From positions 1,302,001 through 1,366,000 of the forward strand of contig NC_077224.1 of assembly GCF_024763615.1 (NCBI RefSeq): DNA of 64,000 nucleotides, written 5' to 3'. This document shows positions 1 to 10,759 of the stretch, piece after piece. Within the stretch, counting starts at the first letter, position 1; every line of letters begins with the position of its first letter. The position numbers and the translations under genes were made by a program. Source of the stretch: Phlebotomus papatasi. Its lineage: Eukaryota > Arthropoda > Insecta > Diptera > Psychodidae. The notes below the pieces were generated by a model. The model worked only from the letters and a program-made list of their open reading frames with translations, searched no databases and was not told the DNA's origin.

Positions 1-181
1 TTACATTTAGGGTTTTAAAAAGCCCTAACCATAGCTGCTTCCGCATTTCTTGCAAAATACAACGACATTAAATTGTCACGTTTGAGTTCCATTACGGTTT
101 AAAAAAGTTTTGCAAAGTATTATCGAAAATGCTTTTGTATGTTTTTAGCCAATAAAATGATCTACCACTATGCAAAATATG

Positions 182-203
182 AAACCGCTGTCATCAGCGG
201 TTT
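182..203. repeat. Perfect 9-bp hairpin
   Basis: AAACCGCTG, loop TCAT, then CAGCGGTTT. No other feature explains it; it may belong to the partly seen P-type element that ends at 365. Confidence 0.5.
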
Positions 204-269
204 GATAGCTATGCGTTCTGAAAGTTGTTGCATTTTTTTCAGCCACCCTGTAGAGCTGCTTACAATGGC

Positions 270-365
270 TATTGGTTGCTCATTGGGCTTTAATGTTGTT
301 CTACTCCAGAATTTAGCACAAAAATTTGTCATATGACATTGTCATACTGTTACAGAATACCCCTA
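270..365. mobile_element. P2: right end of a P1-type TIR element
   Basis: The segment ending ATATGACATTGTCATACTG...AGAATACCCC matches the right end of P1 near 56650-56724, including TTAATGTTGTTCTAC just inside. No left end was found in this window, so the copy is truncated or starts further left. Confidence 0.6.
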
Positions 366-1845
366 ATGGGGTAGGTATTATGGTTGTGTCATTTAATTTA
401 AACGAGCTACTGAAATATGTACCAATGGTAATTTTAAATCAATTTCTTGCTATTTATCTCAAAATCGAGCATTTTGCGAAGTCATGGCGATGCTACTTGG
501 TTGTTCTATCTCCTTTTTGGATGTGTCTGGCGATGGAGGAGTTAATAGACGCCGCCACAACCGCTGAATCATGTCGAAAAATCGGAGAGAAGTCTCAGTT
601 TTTGTTTGGGTTTGTTGTTCCTCACGCTCCGATTGCTCAAGCCCAATAAGCTGATGGTTATTGATCAAATTGATTAAAAGCAAATGCTAAAGGATATCAT
701 GTTCAGATGGATCTAATTAGATTAAATTGAAGAGATATTTGGTGTAAATGTGTCTATCGAAGATTTTCTTTTATACTTATTTAGTTTTTTTTTATTCTTT
801 TGGACATCTTGGACATGATCTCTAAATACCCGGCGTCTCCATTGACCTTCTGCAGATAAATTACAAATTATCGTGAAATTAATCTCCAATTTTGTGTTGA
901 ATATGGAGAAAAGTGACTAATGAAGAGAGAATTTCTCAATTATGATCGTCCACAACATATGAATCGAAAATTGAGAAATTACACTCTTCTACCGTGAGGA
1001 GTTTGTAATTTGGGAATAAGCAGAAGAAACGGGGTGTTTTGAATCCGTTGAAGTAAAAAAAAAAATAAGAAAAAAGGTGAAAGAAAAATATACCGACAAT
1101 GGAACTTTTGACAGTAAATTAGATTATTTTCAACAGTCTCTGCATGTTGTCCACGATTTTTCGTATTATTATAATATTCTTGTTACTTTTATTACTTACT
1201 TTAAGGTTTCTATTCTCATCCATACGCATACAAATAAGATTTTTCAAATGTATTGTCCATAACTTCTTTTTTTTCTGGTGCGGTTTGATAGAGAAAAGCT
1301 TATAAGAAGCTGCGATGTTAACAAAAAAGATGAGTATAAAAAATGTATATAAGAATTTGTGTGAAAAAGACTAATTTGCGGCAACAGGTGCCTTTTTTTT
1401 ACCAACCGCACCATCGTAGCAACAACCCATGAATAACAATAAAAGAATCTTCTCAATTATAGCAATAAAGGTAGGATTTGAAAGAGGCGACCACATATAA
1501 AACATCATAAATTATGTTTTGAACCAATAAAATCAAATCAAAAATTTTACAAATTTCACGATTACATTCACGCTTCTTCTTTTTCATCCCGATATTATGG
1601 GATCTTCTCAGTTTCTTGTACGAGGGTGTGAGTGTCAAATTGTTATTTTAAATACGGACATACCTATAGGGTGGTCCAGAAAAATTAGAATCAAGAAATC
1701 TGGCTATCTGAAAAGTCCGTCGTGTGGCACCCTGAGAACACCTGAGTTTAAAAACATTATATTCTTCTAAAAATATCTTCCTTGACTCACTGTCAAATTT
1801 CGGACAGCTTTTAATATCGGACTCTACTTGTTTCTCGTAATTTTA
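366..1845. other. No recognised gene or element
   Basis: AT-rich sequence with short, unconvincing open frames. A possible single terminus TAGGGTGGTCCAGAAAAA lies at 1667 but no partner end was found. Confidence 0.4.
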
Positions 1846-1995
1846 TTTATTTATTTTTATTTATTGTGCTTACACTCGAGTCCTTTTCAAGTAATTATAT
1901 GTTTTGCGTTTATGCGGCCACCGCCGTCTTAGCGTTGATGACCAACCTGCGGAGTGAAAACGATGGAAAACTCCTTCACAGGTTGTATATGCCAA
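1846..1995 (-). mobile_element. V1: 3' tail of a non-LTR retrotransposon
   Basis: On the minus strand the block runs CAACGCTAAGACGGCGG to a tail of AAATA repeats (1846-1870 in plus coordinates). The same block recurs at V2 and V3, each followed by its own A-rich or ATT-rich tail, as expected of 5'-truncated retroelement copies. Confidence 0.5.
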
Positions 1996-2384
1996 TCATT
2001 CATAGGATAAATAGTTATAATTCTTGATATATGACATAACAACATTCCCTAAACAACGTTATGCAAAATTTAATACCGGACCTCGAGGGATAAGTAGCGA
2101 ACTTAAAATTTAAGTAATTTTGTGTTGTCGCTACTGAGTTCAGTACTATGTTAGGTAAAAAATTAAACTGTAAGATTAAAGTTTAGAAAACAGGAAAAAA
2201 AGTAAATATAATATGAATAAACCCACACCGCAAGAATAAGAGCGAAACGAGAGAAAAATATATAAGATATTAATAATAATATTAATAACAATAATAATTT
2301 CCTCCCTCTTTAATTTCTTTTCCAATTTTTAAACAAAAAGCATCGCCTTAACGAACGAGATGGCATAGAAAAATCCTTGGAAGA

Positions 2385-2600
2385 GTCCCCGAAAGTAAGG
2401 TACTTCGGAAACCTTGGTGTCCGATATAACACACATAGCATTATCTATGTTTTATTTAATTTTAAACATATTAATAATTTTAAGAAAAAAGTGTGATAAA
2501 CTACTCTTAAGAGATCCCAAACACTTCTGAAAAAATAGTAAACAGTAACAAAAAAATCGATTTGTATTAAAAGTATTACATTTAAAACTTACCACTTATG
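2385..2600. mobile_element. Degenerate family F fragment
   Basis: Weak match to the interior of F copies: a CCCGAARG-like block, then CTCTTAAGAG, a run of A with ATCGATTTGTATTAA, then ATTACATTTAAAACTTA. Both ends have decayed. Confidence 0.35.
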
Positions 2601-3057
2601 ATTGAATTACTTCATATTACTTAAAATTCTATTGATCAAATGTTTGTTTTTTAGATGAATTGGACGTTCTAGAAACGTATGAACATCAGAAGTCATTAGT
2701 AAAATTTATTTTATTATTTCCGTGAAAGCCAAAATGTGACCATGTGCTTTAAATTGCATTTGGATATTTTAAATGGATGGATACGTCATATTTTGCATAG
2801 AATCATTTATGAAATAAAGAAGCTTTTTCAAAAAATGGTGCGGCGTATGTGAATAATTGAACAAAAAAAATGCACGAAAATAAATTCGAAAATAGAATTT
2901 ATATTTGAATTTTCCAAGTTGCTTTTTTGTTACATTAAGAAAAAAAATAGGTTTATGAAGCTGCATAATATTTGTAAAAAAGGATAGTAAAGCGTTCCAG
3001 CTTTACATGTGTTTTACTTTCCGTTTATTTTCCAAATTTAAGGAAATCTTGTGTTGT
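2600..3057. other. No recognised gene or element
   Basis: AT-rich, with only short open frames and no recognisable product or transposon end. Confidence 0.4.
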
Positions 3058-3500
3058 GTTGTGAATGAGCTCAAACAGAATCAGATTTTGATTCTCCAAT
3101 AGTGTCTTGGCTAAAAGGTAAATGGAACTCTATTTGCACAAAAAGCCGTTAAAGTTCGAACAATTCAAAGTCAATTTCAAATTTTCATACTAAATTTTCG
3201 AACAAGGTGGGAAAAATTTTATCAAATATCACACTAAAAAGCTGGCAAAAAAGTTACTCAGTGATTATGGAGTGATTAAATACTGGGAGAAGAACAGCCA
3301 ACGTCGTTGTTCTGTTATTTTCCTCACAACAATGAGAAGACCGTCACATTTTGACACTTGAGCACTTCGAAATTCGAACATGATGTAACTTCCGCCACCT
3401 TGCGAAAGTATTAAGAAGTAAGAAAGTCTCTTTTTTGGATCTTCAAATAGATTTTAGAATTTTTCAAGATCTACTTCTGTACGGAAAGAATAACTCTATT
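3058..3500 (+). mobile_element. E1: partial family E element
   Basis: Matches E3 (40540-40950) block by block: CCAATAGTGTCTTGG, TTTGCACAAAAAGCCGTT, GTTACTCAGTGATTATGGAG, ACCGTCACATTTTGACACTT, AGATCTACTTCTGTACGG. It lacks the CGTTCAGTAATAA termini. Confidence 0.65.
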
Positions 3501-3837
3501 CAAAGTGATTTACATTTGACGTACGAAAATCCGATGTTGAAAATATTTTTTGTCGAATTTCAGTAATAACATTTAGAAAATGTTCGCATGAACAATCTCT
3601 AAAACGGATCCTAAAATTAAAAAAAAAATGATGGAGCGGTTTTCGAGAAGAACCCGAAAACATGGTTTTGATGGTGGTGGAGGAGGTGAAGAGAACAGGT
3701 TGGAAAGGTTCCCCTAGAGATGGGGTGGGGGTCGCTTAAGACTGGAAGTGGATATCTCTCTTCTCTCTCTGTTCTAAATTTAAAAAAATATATATATAAA
3801 AGTTTTCAGACAAATTAGGTCATTTACAGGTACTATA
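3500..3837. repeat. Dispersed repeat flanking D1
   Basis: Includes AAATGTTCGCATGAAC and ACCCGAAAACATGGTTTTGA, which recur in variant form near 6720-6840 and 41690-41770. This suggests the same family E-related sequence was split by D1. Confidence 0.35.
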
Positions 3838-4396
3838 GGGGAGACTGGGGCAAAAAGTCACAAATCAAAAATTTCAAAATAGACCTTCTTCGATGTTATA
3901 TGTTTCTTAGAACTCGGACAAGGAATTTAGAAAATAAAAAATATCAAAATTTTAGTCCTTTTGAAATATTTTCTTTTAATAATATATCAATTATTACCTG
4001 CTTATTTTCCAAAATTGATGCACTGGTGAATATTTTCTAAATAATTTGGATTCTTTGAATACGAAACCGCTATCTATTTTAGAATTTTACAAAGATTCTT
4101 ATCTCCAGAAATTCCTTTTATTAAAAATTACCACTTGGGGTAAAAAGTAACAAAAGGTATGGAGCAAAAAGTAAGAAAAACTGAAGCAATTTATGATATC
4201 TCACGGCAAAAAAAACGTCAATGCCATATTTCGCCGCTTGTTGTTTGCATTGGTCAAACGATTTGCAGCCTTTGTGTGTTTTTTTTTCTAAAATAGCTTG
4301 AAAAGCGCTTTTCTCGTTTTCTCACTTTTCTCGCAGAGAAAACAGTGTTTTACAAAGGTGTAGTGGAATAAATTTCCTATGAAAATATGTTATCTA

Positions 4397-6334
4397 CTCT
4401 GAAAAAAAAAGTTCTTAAAAATTTGCAAAAGTTTGCTAAAAGGAGTTCAATTTTGGGAGTAAAATCCGAAATACCAAAAAATCTTGTCGAATGGTGATTT
4501 TTGGTTTGTTTTTTTGTTATTTTGACAAACTTTCAACAAATATTTGCAAAAAAGTAGCAAGATGGGATGTATTTTTTAAACACAAACCCAATTAACAAAC
4601 TTTTGACAAGATATTTTGCTTATTGGGTGATAATCAGAAGATGGCAGCACCGTTTATGCAAATGTCACTTCTATTACGCTATCGCATGTGTTTTTTGAAG
4701 TTCCTGGAAAAAGTTGTGAAAAATTAAGAAATGGACAGTGAAAGTGGTGAAAATCTAGTTTAGGATCTTCTAAAAGACTGGTGTGAAGAACGAGAAATTC
4801 CAGAAGCTTATCAGTATTTACATGGTAAGTGAAATTCAAATAAATGAGAATCATGAACACTTAACCTCACTTTGCCACATTTAATTGGTCACGACAAATC
4901 AGTTTCTTTGTAATCCTTCCAACATTAATCAATTAAAATTTAATTATTTTCCTCAAATTATTGCAAAACATTTTTTCCAACTTCTTTGCTTTGGTAATCA
5001 AGAAAAATCTTAAGATTGGCGTGTTAAAGATTTACAAAAAAAATTGTAGTCCGGGAACTACAATTTTCCTGTTTTTTTTTTGTTTTTTGCTAATTCCGCG
5101 TTATAAAGATATTTTTTCTCTATTAGCGGAGAAATTTATCCTTCTTTTTTTTGCAGAAAAAGGAGTGAATTTGTCATTTCTGAGTCATCTAACCTTGGGT
5201 GACATTGATGAAATTCTTCCTGCTGGCGCGGTAAAGGTGCTCTTTCGAATACAGTGGCAGAGGTGGATGAAGGAACACTATCCACCATCCGAATCTTCAA
5301 ATCTGCCCATCTGCAATCCACCAACCACCTCTAAGAGACGCCAGAAGTGGGAAATAATCGAGCTGACAGAGGTCTTGAATACCCCGCACGGAAAGAAATT
5401 GATTGAGACATCAAAAAATTTGGATCACTTCGAAAAGAGGCATCGTAATGCACTCGTTGATATTATCCTGGATCACGCGGAGGAAACTCATGTAACTCTG
5501 TCCTGCAAATCGATGCAGATTATTGCAGAGGACATCGAGAAAATCTTTCCACACGAAAAAAGGTGAGAATAAAGATTGAAAATAAACTTTAAAATATTTT
5601 CTTGTTAAGAGTATATAATTTCTTTTCTAAAATTTATGCTCCAGCAAATTTTACAAATTAGAAAAAATATAGATAAAAATGATGCAATTGCAAAAATTTT
5701 CTGTTCAGTGATCTTAGTTTTAAGAATACAATAATTTCAAACGGAAATGTGATTAAGCTAAAGCAAATATTATGAAGTACAAAACTTTCTAATTAATCAA
5801 AATGAAGTTTACATCAGAACAAAAAAAACTAAGCTGTGTATTTGATTCCCATTTTAATTCATTATCTTGCAGAAAATATAATGTTCAAATCCTTAGCCTG
5901 CAAGAATGTACTGATTTTGAAATGTTTCAATATTATTATAATAACTATATCAAATATTTGAAATAAAGACTGTTTTTTAAAGTTGAAAACAATATTTTTT
6001 TACTTTTTCTACACCAGCTGTATTTTCTACACTGTCAAGATTTTAACAAAACTTTTGTTTTTGGGGTGTAATTTCTTAATTTAAAAATATTCCACAAAAA
6101 AATGACAAGATTTTGTCAAAAGGATGTTAAATTGGAAATTATCAAACCTTTGACTAACCTTTCCAAAAACTTTTGTCAAAAGTTTGTAAATTTTGGAAAA
6201 ACAAACTTGTTTGTTAATATTAATCTCCCTTTGGCAAGAAATCCAGTTGGCGCACGATTTTACAAGATGTTTGTAAATTTCCATATAAAGTTATCTCCTT
6301 TTGACAAATTTTCGACAAGCGATTTTTTTCAGAG
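4397..6334 (+). mobile_element. Element X: TA-flanked TIR transposon carrying the SAM gene
   Basis: Ends are CTCTGAAAAAAA and its inverse TTTTTTTCAGAG, flanked by TA (4395-4396 and 6335-6336). About 280 bp at each end are imperfect inverted copies rich in ACAAACTTTTGACAA-type motifs. It interrupts D1; D2 shows the unoccupied site near 9887-9891 (CTCTAGGT). TA duplication is typical of Tc1/mariner-type elements, but no transposase is present, so it would be non-autonomous. Confidence 0.75.
4731..5966 (+). pseudogene. Three-exon SAM-domain gene inside transposon X, broken by TAG
   Basis: Exons can be placed at 4731-4824, 5157-5562 and 5873-5966. Donors are GTAAGT and GTGAGA, and both acceptors are T-rich and end TGCAG or TTGCAG. 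The phases fit: 94+406+94 nt gives 198 codons ending in TAA, which overlaps AATAAA at 5962. The product starts MDSESGENLV, hits TAG at codon 11 (4761-4763), then reads DLLKDWCEEREIPEAYQYLH and continues across the first junction as EKGVNLSFLSHLTLGDIDEI. The piece from DLLKDW to IQWQRW has the helix pattern and LtlgDidEilP core of a SAM domain (protein-protein interaction). The part after it (VLNTPHGKKLIE, RNALVDIILDH, IIAEDIEKIFPHEK) recalls, from memory, the C-terminal region of SAM-containing proteins that are multicopy in insects and cnidarians. No transposase or catalytic motif is visible. Without the TAG the frame is intact, so decay looks recent. No ATG follows the TAG in exon 1. Exon 3 is the least certain part. 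Confidence 0.6.
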
Positions 6335-6625
6335 TAGGTTTTTTTTTTAAATTTACGGAATCCCGTAATAAAGCGAATCAAAATGTGATAATGTCCCATG
6401 CCTGATACTATTTGCCCCAGCATTTTTGAGAATGGTCACAAAATTACCTTTTAGAAAACGGCTCGATAATCGTATTTCCTTACAAAATAGAGGAAAATTA
6501 CTTTCACAAAGTTGTAGAGCGGTAAATTTCCAATAAAACTGTGCTAATTAGAAATTTCTGGTGTATTCGAGTAGCTTGTAAAAAAATAAAATATCCGTTT
6601 TGTGACTTTTTGCCCCAGTCTCCCC

Positions 6626-7967
6626 TACCGATTCATTTCCGATCGATTGCGATGTAGCCGAGTAGGAAATTTCAACAACTTTCCAAAAAAACCAAATTTA
6701 AGGAAATCGATTGAGAAATAGAGTCCTCCAAAGTTATTTTACCTTCGAAAATTCGATATCGAAAATTTTTTCGATCATTAGTGTCTTTGTGCGAAATGTT
6801 CGCATAGACTACTTCCAAAATATGTTCGAAAAAAATAAAAATCCCTGAATCTATTTTCTAGAAAAAAAACCAAAAAAAATTTTTACTTCAACATTGCCAA
6901 ATCTGCAATAGACAATTTTATTCTTATTTTAAATCTTATTCTTTATTATTCCAATAAGAAATCTTTTGAAACACTCTGTGCGTCCCATATAAGATAAATT
7001 CGTGGTATATTTCGGTTTTGTTACAAAGACTGTCTTGTTGTCTAATCCTTAAGTTTTGATTGAAATTTAATGCTCCATCCAAACATTTCAACGGTGATTA
7101 GGATTTTCTTCTTCAAAATGAAATTATTTCACACTTCTCAACACGTCAAAAAAAACGCAGGTTTTGAGTGGCTGTTCTATATAGGTTCAGGAGATGAGTT
7201 TAAGTTCATGAAGATGTTATTTGCTCTATTTTATCTTCATCACTGTGACTCTGTCCAAGTCCAGAAAAAGAGTGAAAAAAAGACTTGGTTGGGAAGTCAA
7301 GTATTTGTATAATTAAATTAATAAAAGTTCCCTCAAATACACCAAAATGCCTGGAACACGATGAATTGAGTTAAATTCACATCTTTTGTTACCTACGCAC
7401 CAATTTGAATGGCTATGTCACAGCGTCATATTTGAGATGAATGTGTTGAGCAGAGAAAGACATAGACTATGAAGCAAAATAACACCCAATAATCAGTCTG
7501 AGGTCAAAATATTTACCACTTGACCCTTAACTCAATCAACCCGAGTACGTGGGTTTCAATTTAAGTCATCGAGACAACTCGAATACAATGCGCGGATCGC
7601 ACTAATATTGTCTCTTGGAAATGTGTTTTGCTACCATTATGATGGTCACTAAGTTGCCTATATTATACAATTACTCACTCTCTTTGCTTTTTTTTTAAAT
7701 TTTATTTTGAAGAACGGAGGATGGTGTTTGGGAGGCAAATGTCAAGAAACGAGGGAGCGATTTAACTAAATTAGAATGAATTTCATCTTGTGGTCAATAG
7801 AAGGAATTGTCACGCATAATACAATTACGATATTATTGACTTAATGGGTGGAATTTGAGTTTCTCTGGGAGAGGGATTTTATAAGAATTTATGAGAATTT
7901 GAATCTCTGATAAGGAATTGAAAAATATGATTCATTGTATTACGCATAGTAGAAATATAGGACTACC
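6626..7967. other. No recognised gene; part may be the E-related repeat right of D1
   Basis: 6720-6840 resembles 3520-3620 (ATGTTCGCATAGAC). The remainder shows no transposon end and no recognisable product. Confidence 0.35.
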
Positions 7968-8225
7968 TACACTGAGAGAAATCCGAAAAAGTTAAAATAA
8001 CATTCCGGAAATGTTAATTTTACCCTGCAGTATTGATCCGAAAACGGTGTAAATATTACCCTTTTTAGGTGTATTATGGGTTAAAGTTACCCTTCTTTCA
8101 TATTGATTTTACCCTTAAAAGGTGTAAAATTAATATTAAAAAATGTTGATATATTTTTACACCCAAAAAGTGTTAAGGTAATGACGAAAAAAAGTTAATC
8201 GCAGCCTCTCTTTTTTCTCAGTGTA
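7968..8225. mobile_element. A1: family A MITE
   Basis: Ends TACACTGAGAGAAATCC and TTTTTCTCAGTGTA. The interior has the family hallmarks: ACATTCCGGAAATGTTAATT, ACCCTGCAGTATTGATCC and TTTTTACACCCAAAAAGTGT. About 255 bp with no coding capacity. Confidence 0.85.
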
Positions 8226-8536
8226 GGGTCGAATATACACCTCTTCGACAGGGAATCCTTATTGACACTTTTGTCAACGTTGAAATTTATTTAATGTATC
8301 TAGTAAAATGTAAGTAATATGGAGTTTTTTCATTAACTTACGTTTTTCGATAAGGATAAGTGTTCAAATTTCGTATTTAAAATGGTACAGAGTAGGGTGT
8401 CAATAGGTCCTCCTGACACGAGTCTTTAATTCAATTTAAGTACCTCTATATAGAAAGCGTTAGAAATACAGCGTTTTAAGTCAATATAGAACTTTGCATC
8501 ATGAAAACATATTGACATAGAATTTCTGTGACAGTA
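8226..8536. other. No recognised feature
   Basis: AT-rich spacer between A1 and D2 without an open frame or inverted ends. Confidence 0.4.
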
Positions 8537-8721
8537 GGGGAGACTGGGGCAAAAAATCACAAATCGAAAAATTCAAAATTCAAAATCTTCCAAAGTAAAA
8601 AAGATAGCGGCTCAATTTTTTTTCTATAGATAGCCTCCATAGACCTTCTTCAATGTCGTAAGTTTCTTAGAATTCGAACAAGGAATTTAGAAAATAAAAA
8701 ATATCGAAGTTTTTAGCCCTA

Positions 8722-9445
8722 CACAGTAAAAAATTGTGTGAGAAATAAAGTTGTGTATGGGAAAAGTTGTGTAAATTCACAAGCACTATGGTTGTAAATT
8801 GTAAAATTACTATCATATTGGTGGTACGATACTAACATAATGCTAGTAAAATTATGTATTGTGTAATGAAATTTGTGTATGGGAAAATTTGTGTGAGAAC
8901 TGTCAAAATTTCATTGTTTACTATTGCAATTTTTCTAAGATTTCAGACAATTTTTGAATTTTTAACTGCCTAATTGTCTTCTGGAATCATTCATTGGGTT
9001 CTTAAAATGTGCCTCAGTCGTGAAAAATGAGGAATAATTATGTAATAACAGAAAACAGAGGAAGCGTCATGTATATTAGAAAAATTGACGATGCAACTCT
9101 TGGACATTTGCTGAAGAGAAGTAAGCAAGTCGGTAGCGCAGGCAGAAAACACGAGACCATCAACGCAAAGATTATGGGTTCAAGTCTCAGACACTCTCTT
9201 ATTTTTTTTTCCTTTTTTTATTCTTTTTTCTTTTTTTTCTTAGTTTAATAGCGAGACATATCACAGATAATACAAATAAACCGAACAAAATTGCTCTACA
9301 ATCAAAATTATAGACAGGAAGCCATTTTATAAAATTGAAAATACACAACCTTGCCAATACACAACATTGCCAATACACAAAATTTACAACCATAGCGCTC
9401 GTGCAAAAATTACCAATCGTAGTGGTTGTAAATTTTTTTACTGTG
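8722..9445. mobile_element. K: CACAGTAAAAAATT TIR element nested in D2
   Basis: Ends are CACAGTAAAAAATT and the inverse, flanked by TA at 8720-8721 and 9446-9447. D1 continues across the matching point without it. A tRNA-like block lies inside at about 9129-9196. No transposase; the open frames here follow the T-rich run and are not convincing. Confidence 0.7.
9129..9196 (+). repeat. tRNA-like block (possible SINE head) inside K
   Basis: It has a box A-like GGTAGCGCAGGCAG and, about 40 nt later, a box B-like GGGTTCAAGTCTC, followed by a long T run. The spacing is tRNA-like but no clean cloverleaf forms, so it is probably derived rather than a tRNA gene. Confidence 0.4.
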
Positions 9446-9937
9446 TATTTTTGAAATATTTTCCTTGCAGAAGATAACAATTATTACCTACTTATTTTCC
9501 AAAACTGATGCACTGATAAATATTTCCTAAATGATTTGGATTTTTTGAATATGAATCCTCTATCTATTTTAGAATTTCACAAAAGTTCTTTTCTCCAGAA
9601 ATCCTTTTATTAAAAATGGCCACTTGGGGTAAAAAGTAACAAAAGGTATAGAGCAAACATTAACAAAATAGCGAAGCAATTTCTGATGTCTCACGGCGAA
9701 AAGAAACGTCATTATCATGTCTCGCCGCTTATTGTTTGCATTGGTCAAACGATTTGCAGTCTTTTGTGTGTGTTTTTTTTCTAAAATAGCTTGAAAAGCG
9801 CTTTTCTCGTTTTCTCACTTTTCTCGCAGAGAAAACGGTGTTTTACAAAGATGTAGATGAATAAATTTTCTATGAAAATATGTCCTCTAGGTATTTTTTC
9901 AAATTTACGGAAGCCAGTAATTAAGCGAATCAAAATG

Positions 9938-10530
9938 ATTTTTTGTTACTTCTTTTTGAGGAATGTTGCTCTGCGTGGAGCCTTGTAGTTCATAATACAT
10001 TTTATAATGAATTAAAATATAGACATAACTTTGGGCAGGGAGTGACATTAGCTCTGAAAAATGCGACCGGTTTTAGTGTAAATTTTTCCCTGTTTTCGTA
10101 CACATTTCACGATATATCTCCAAAGCTATGTAGGTTGCCAATTTGGGCCTTTTGGCTGCCTATTCAATATTAAATTGGTTTAAATCTTCTATTAGTATTT
10201 TTTGCTAATTCATTCTACAATGACAGAAAACAGCTAATAAACTCAATAGTTTTTTCGGCTCGCTAGAAACATATGGAAAACGTAGGAAACGCCATGCCCC
10301 TGGCTTTGGGCAATATTTCGGACACGTGGATTCTCATAGTTCCTTGCCCTTCCATAATTTTTCCAAAGTTTTTTTTCTCATAATCTCGTTCATCGAATTG
10401 ATATTTTTATTTTTTTTTTGCATTTTTTATAATCTCTTGAGTATGCAAAAACTAAAATTTCATGGAAATTTGATAAACAAAAGAAGTGGCCAAAATTGAA
10501 AGCTGGCCGAAATTTGGTACACTTACCCTA
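9938..10530 (+). mobile_element. F2: family F element, left end missing, interrupted by a hAT-like MITE
   Basis: From the AGGAATGTTGCT block rightward it follows F4, ending GGCCGAAATTTGGTACACTT then ACCCTA. The interior is split at 10036-10302. Confidence 0.7.
10036..10302. mobile_element. hAT-like MITE in F2
   Basis: Begins CAGGGAGTGACATT and ends GCCATGCCCCTG, with short inverted ends CAGGG. It is flanked by 8-bp copies ACTTTGGG (10028-10035) and GCTTTGGG (10303-10310), which match the TTTGG target expected from other F copies. The 8-bp duplication and CAGGG end are hAT hallmarks. Confidence 0.65.
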
Positions 10531-10759
10531 ACACTGAAGAATATGAAAGAAAGCCGTCGATTGATTGGATTTAAATAAAGGTTACTTTTATCAGTAGTCA
10601 GACTAAAAAAAGTTTCTTTTGTAATGTTAGCATAATATTACCGAGTATCATTGATTTAAGAAAAAATAATGCTCGTCATACCCGTATCGACATAGGCGTT
10701 CCAAATGCTTATTTATTATTAATCCGTGTCGGGATTTGGGAAATATTTTTTATAATGCA

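Larger units (their letters stand above)
3838..6625. mobile_element. D1: GGGGAGACTGGGGC foldback element, interrupted by X
   Basis: Termini read GGGGAGACTGGGGCAAAAAG and its inverse CTTTTTGCCCCAGTCTCCCC, flanked by TA. Without X the element would be about 0.85 kb. The body left of X matches D2 closely over several hundred bases (for example AAAGCGCTTTTCTCG). Non-autonomous, no transposase. Confidence 0.85.
8537..9932. mobile_element. D2: second D element, right end lost, interrupted by K
   Basis: The left terminus GGGGAGACTGGGGCAAAAA follows TA. The body matches D1, but homology stops near 9932 where a family F copy begins. It preserves the empty site for X and is itself interrupted at 8722-9445. 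Confidence 0.8.

Noticed and set aside
1..24. TTAGGG/CCCTAA words at the window start as telomeric repeat
   Set aside because: Only one copy in each orientation; they form a small inverted repeat, not an array.
1667..1725. TAGGGTGGTCCAGAAAAA as a mariner-type terminus
   Set aside because: No matching inverted end was found within several kilobases.
4961..5156. N-terminal 65 codons of the long continuous frame at 4961-5566
   Set aside because: They are low-complexity, AT-rich and end at a strong T-rich acceptor, so they are better read as intron 1; the SAM pattern only completes with the exon at 4731-4824.
9027..9480. Frames of 73 and 93 codons within element K
   Set aside because: They run through a tRNA-like block and a T-rich tract and show no protein motif.
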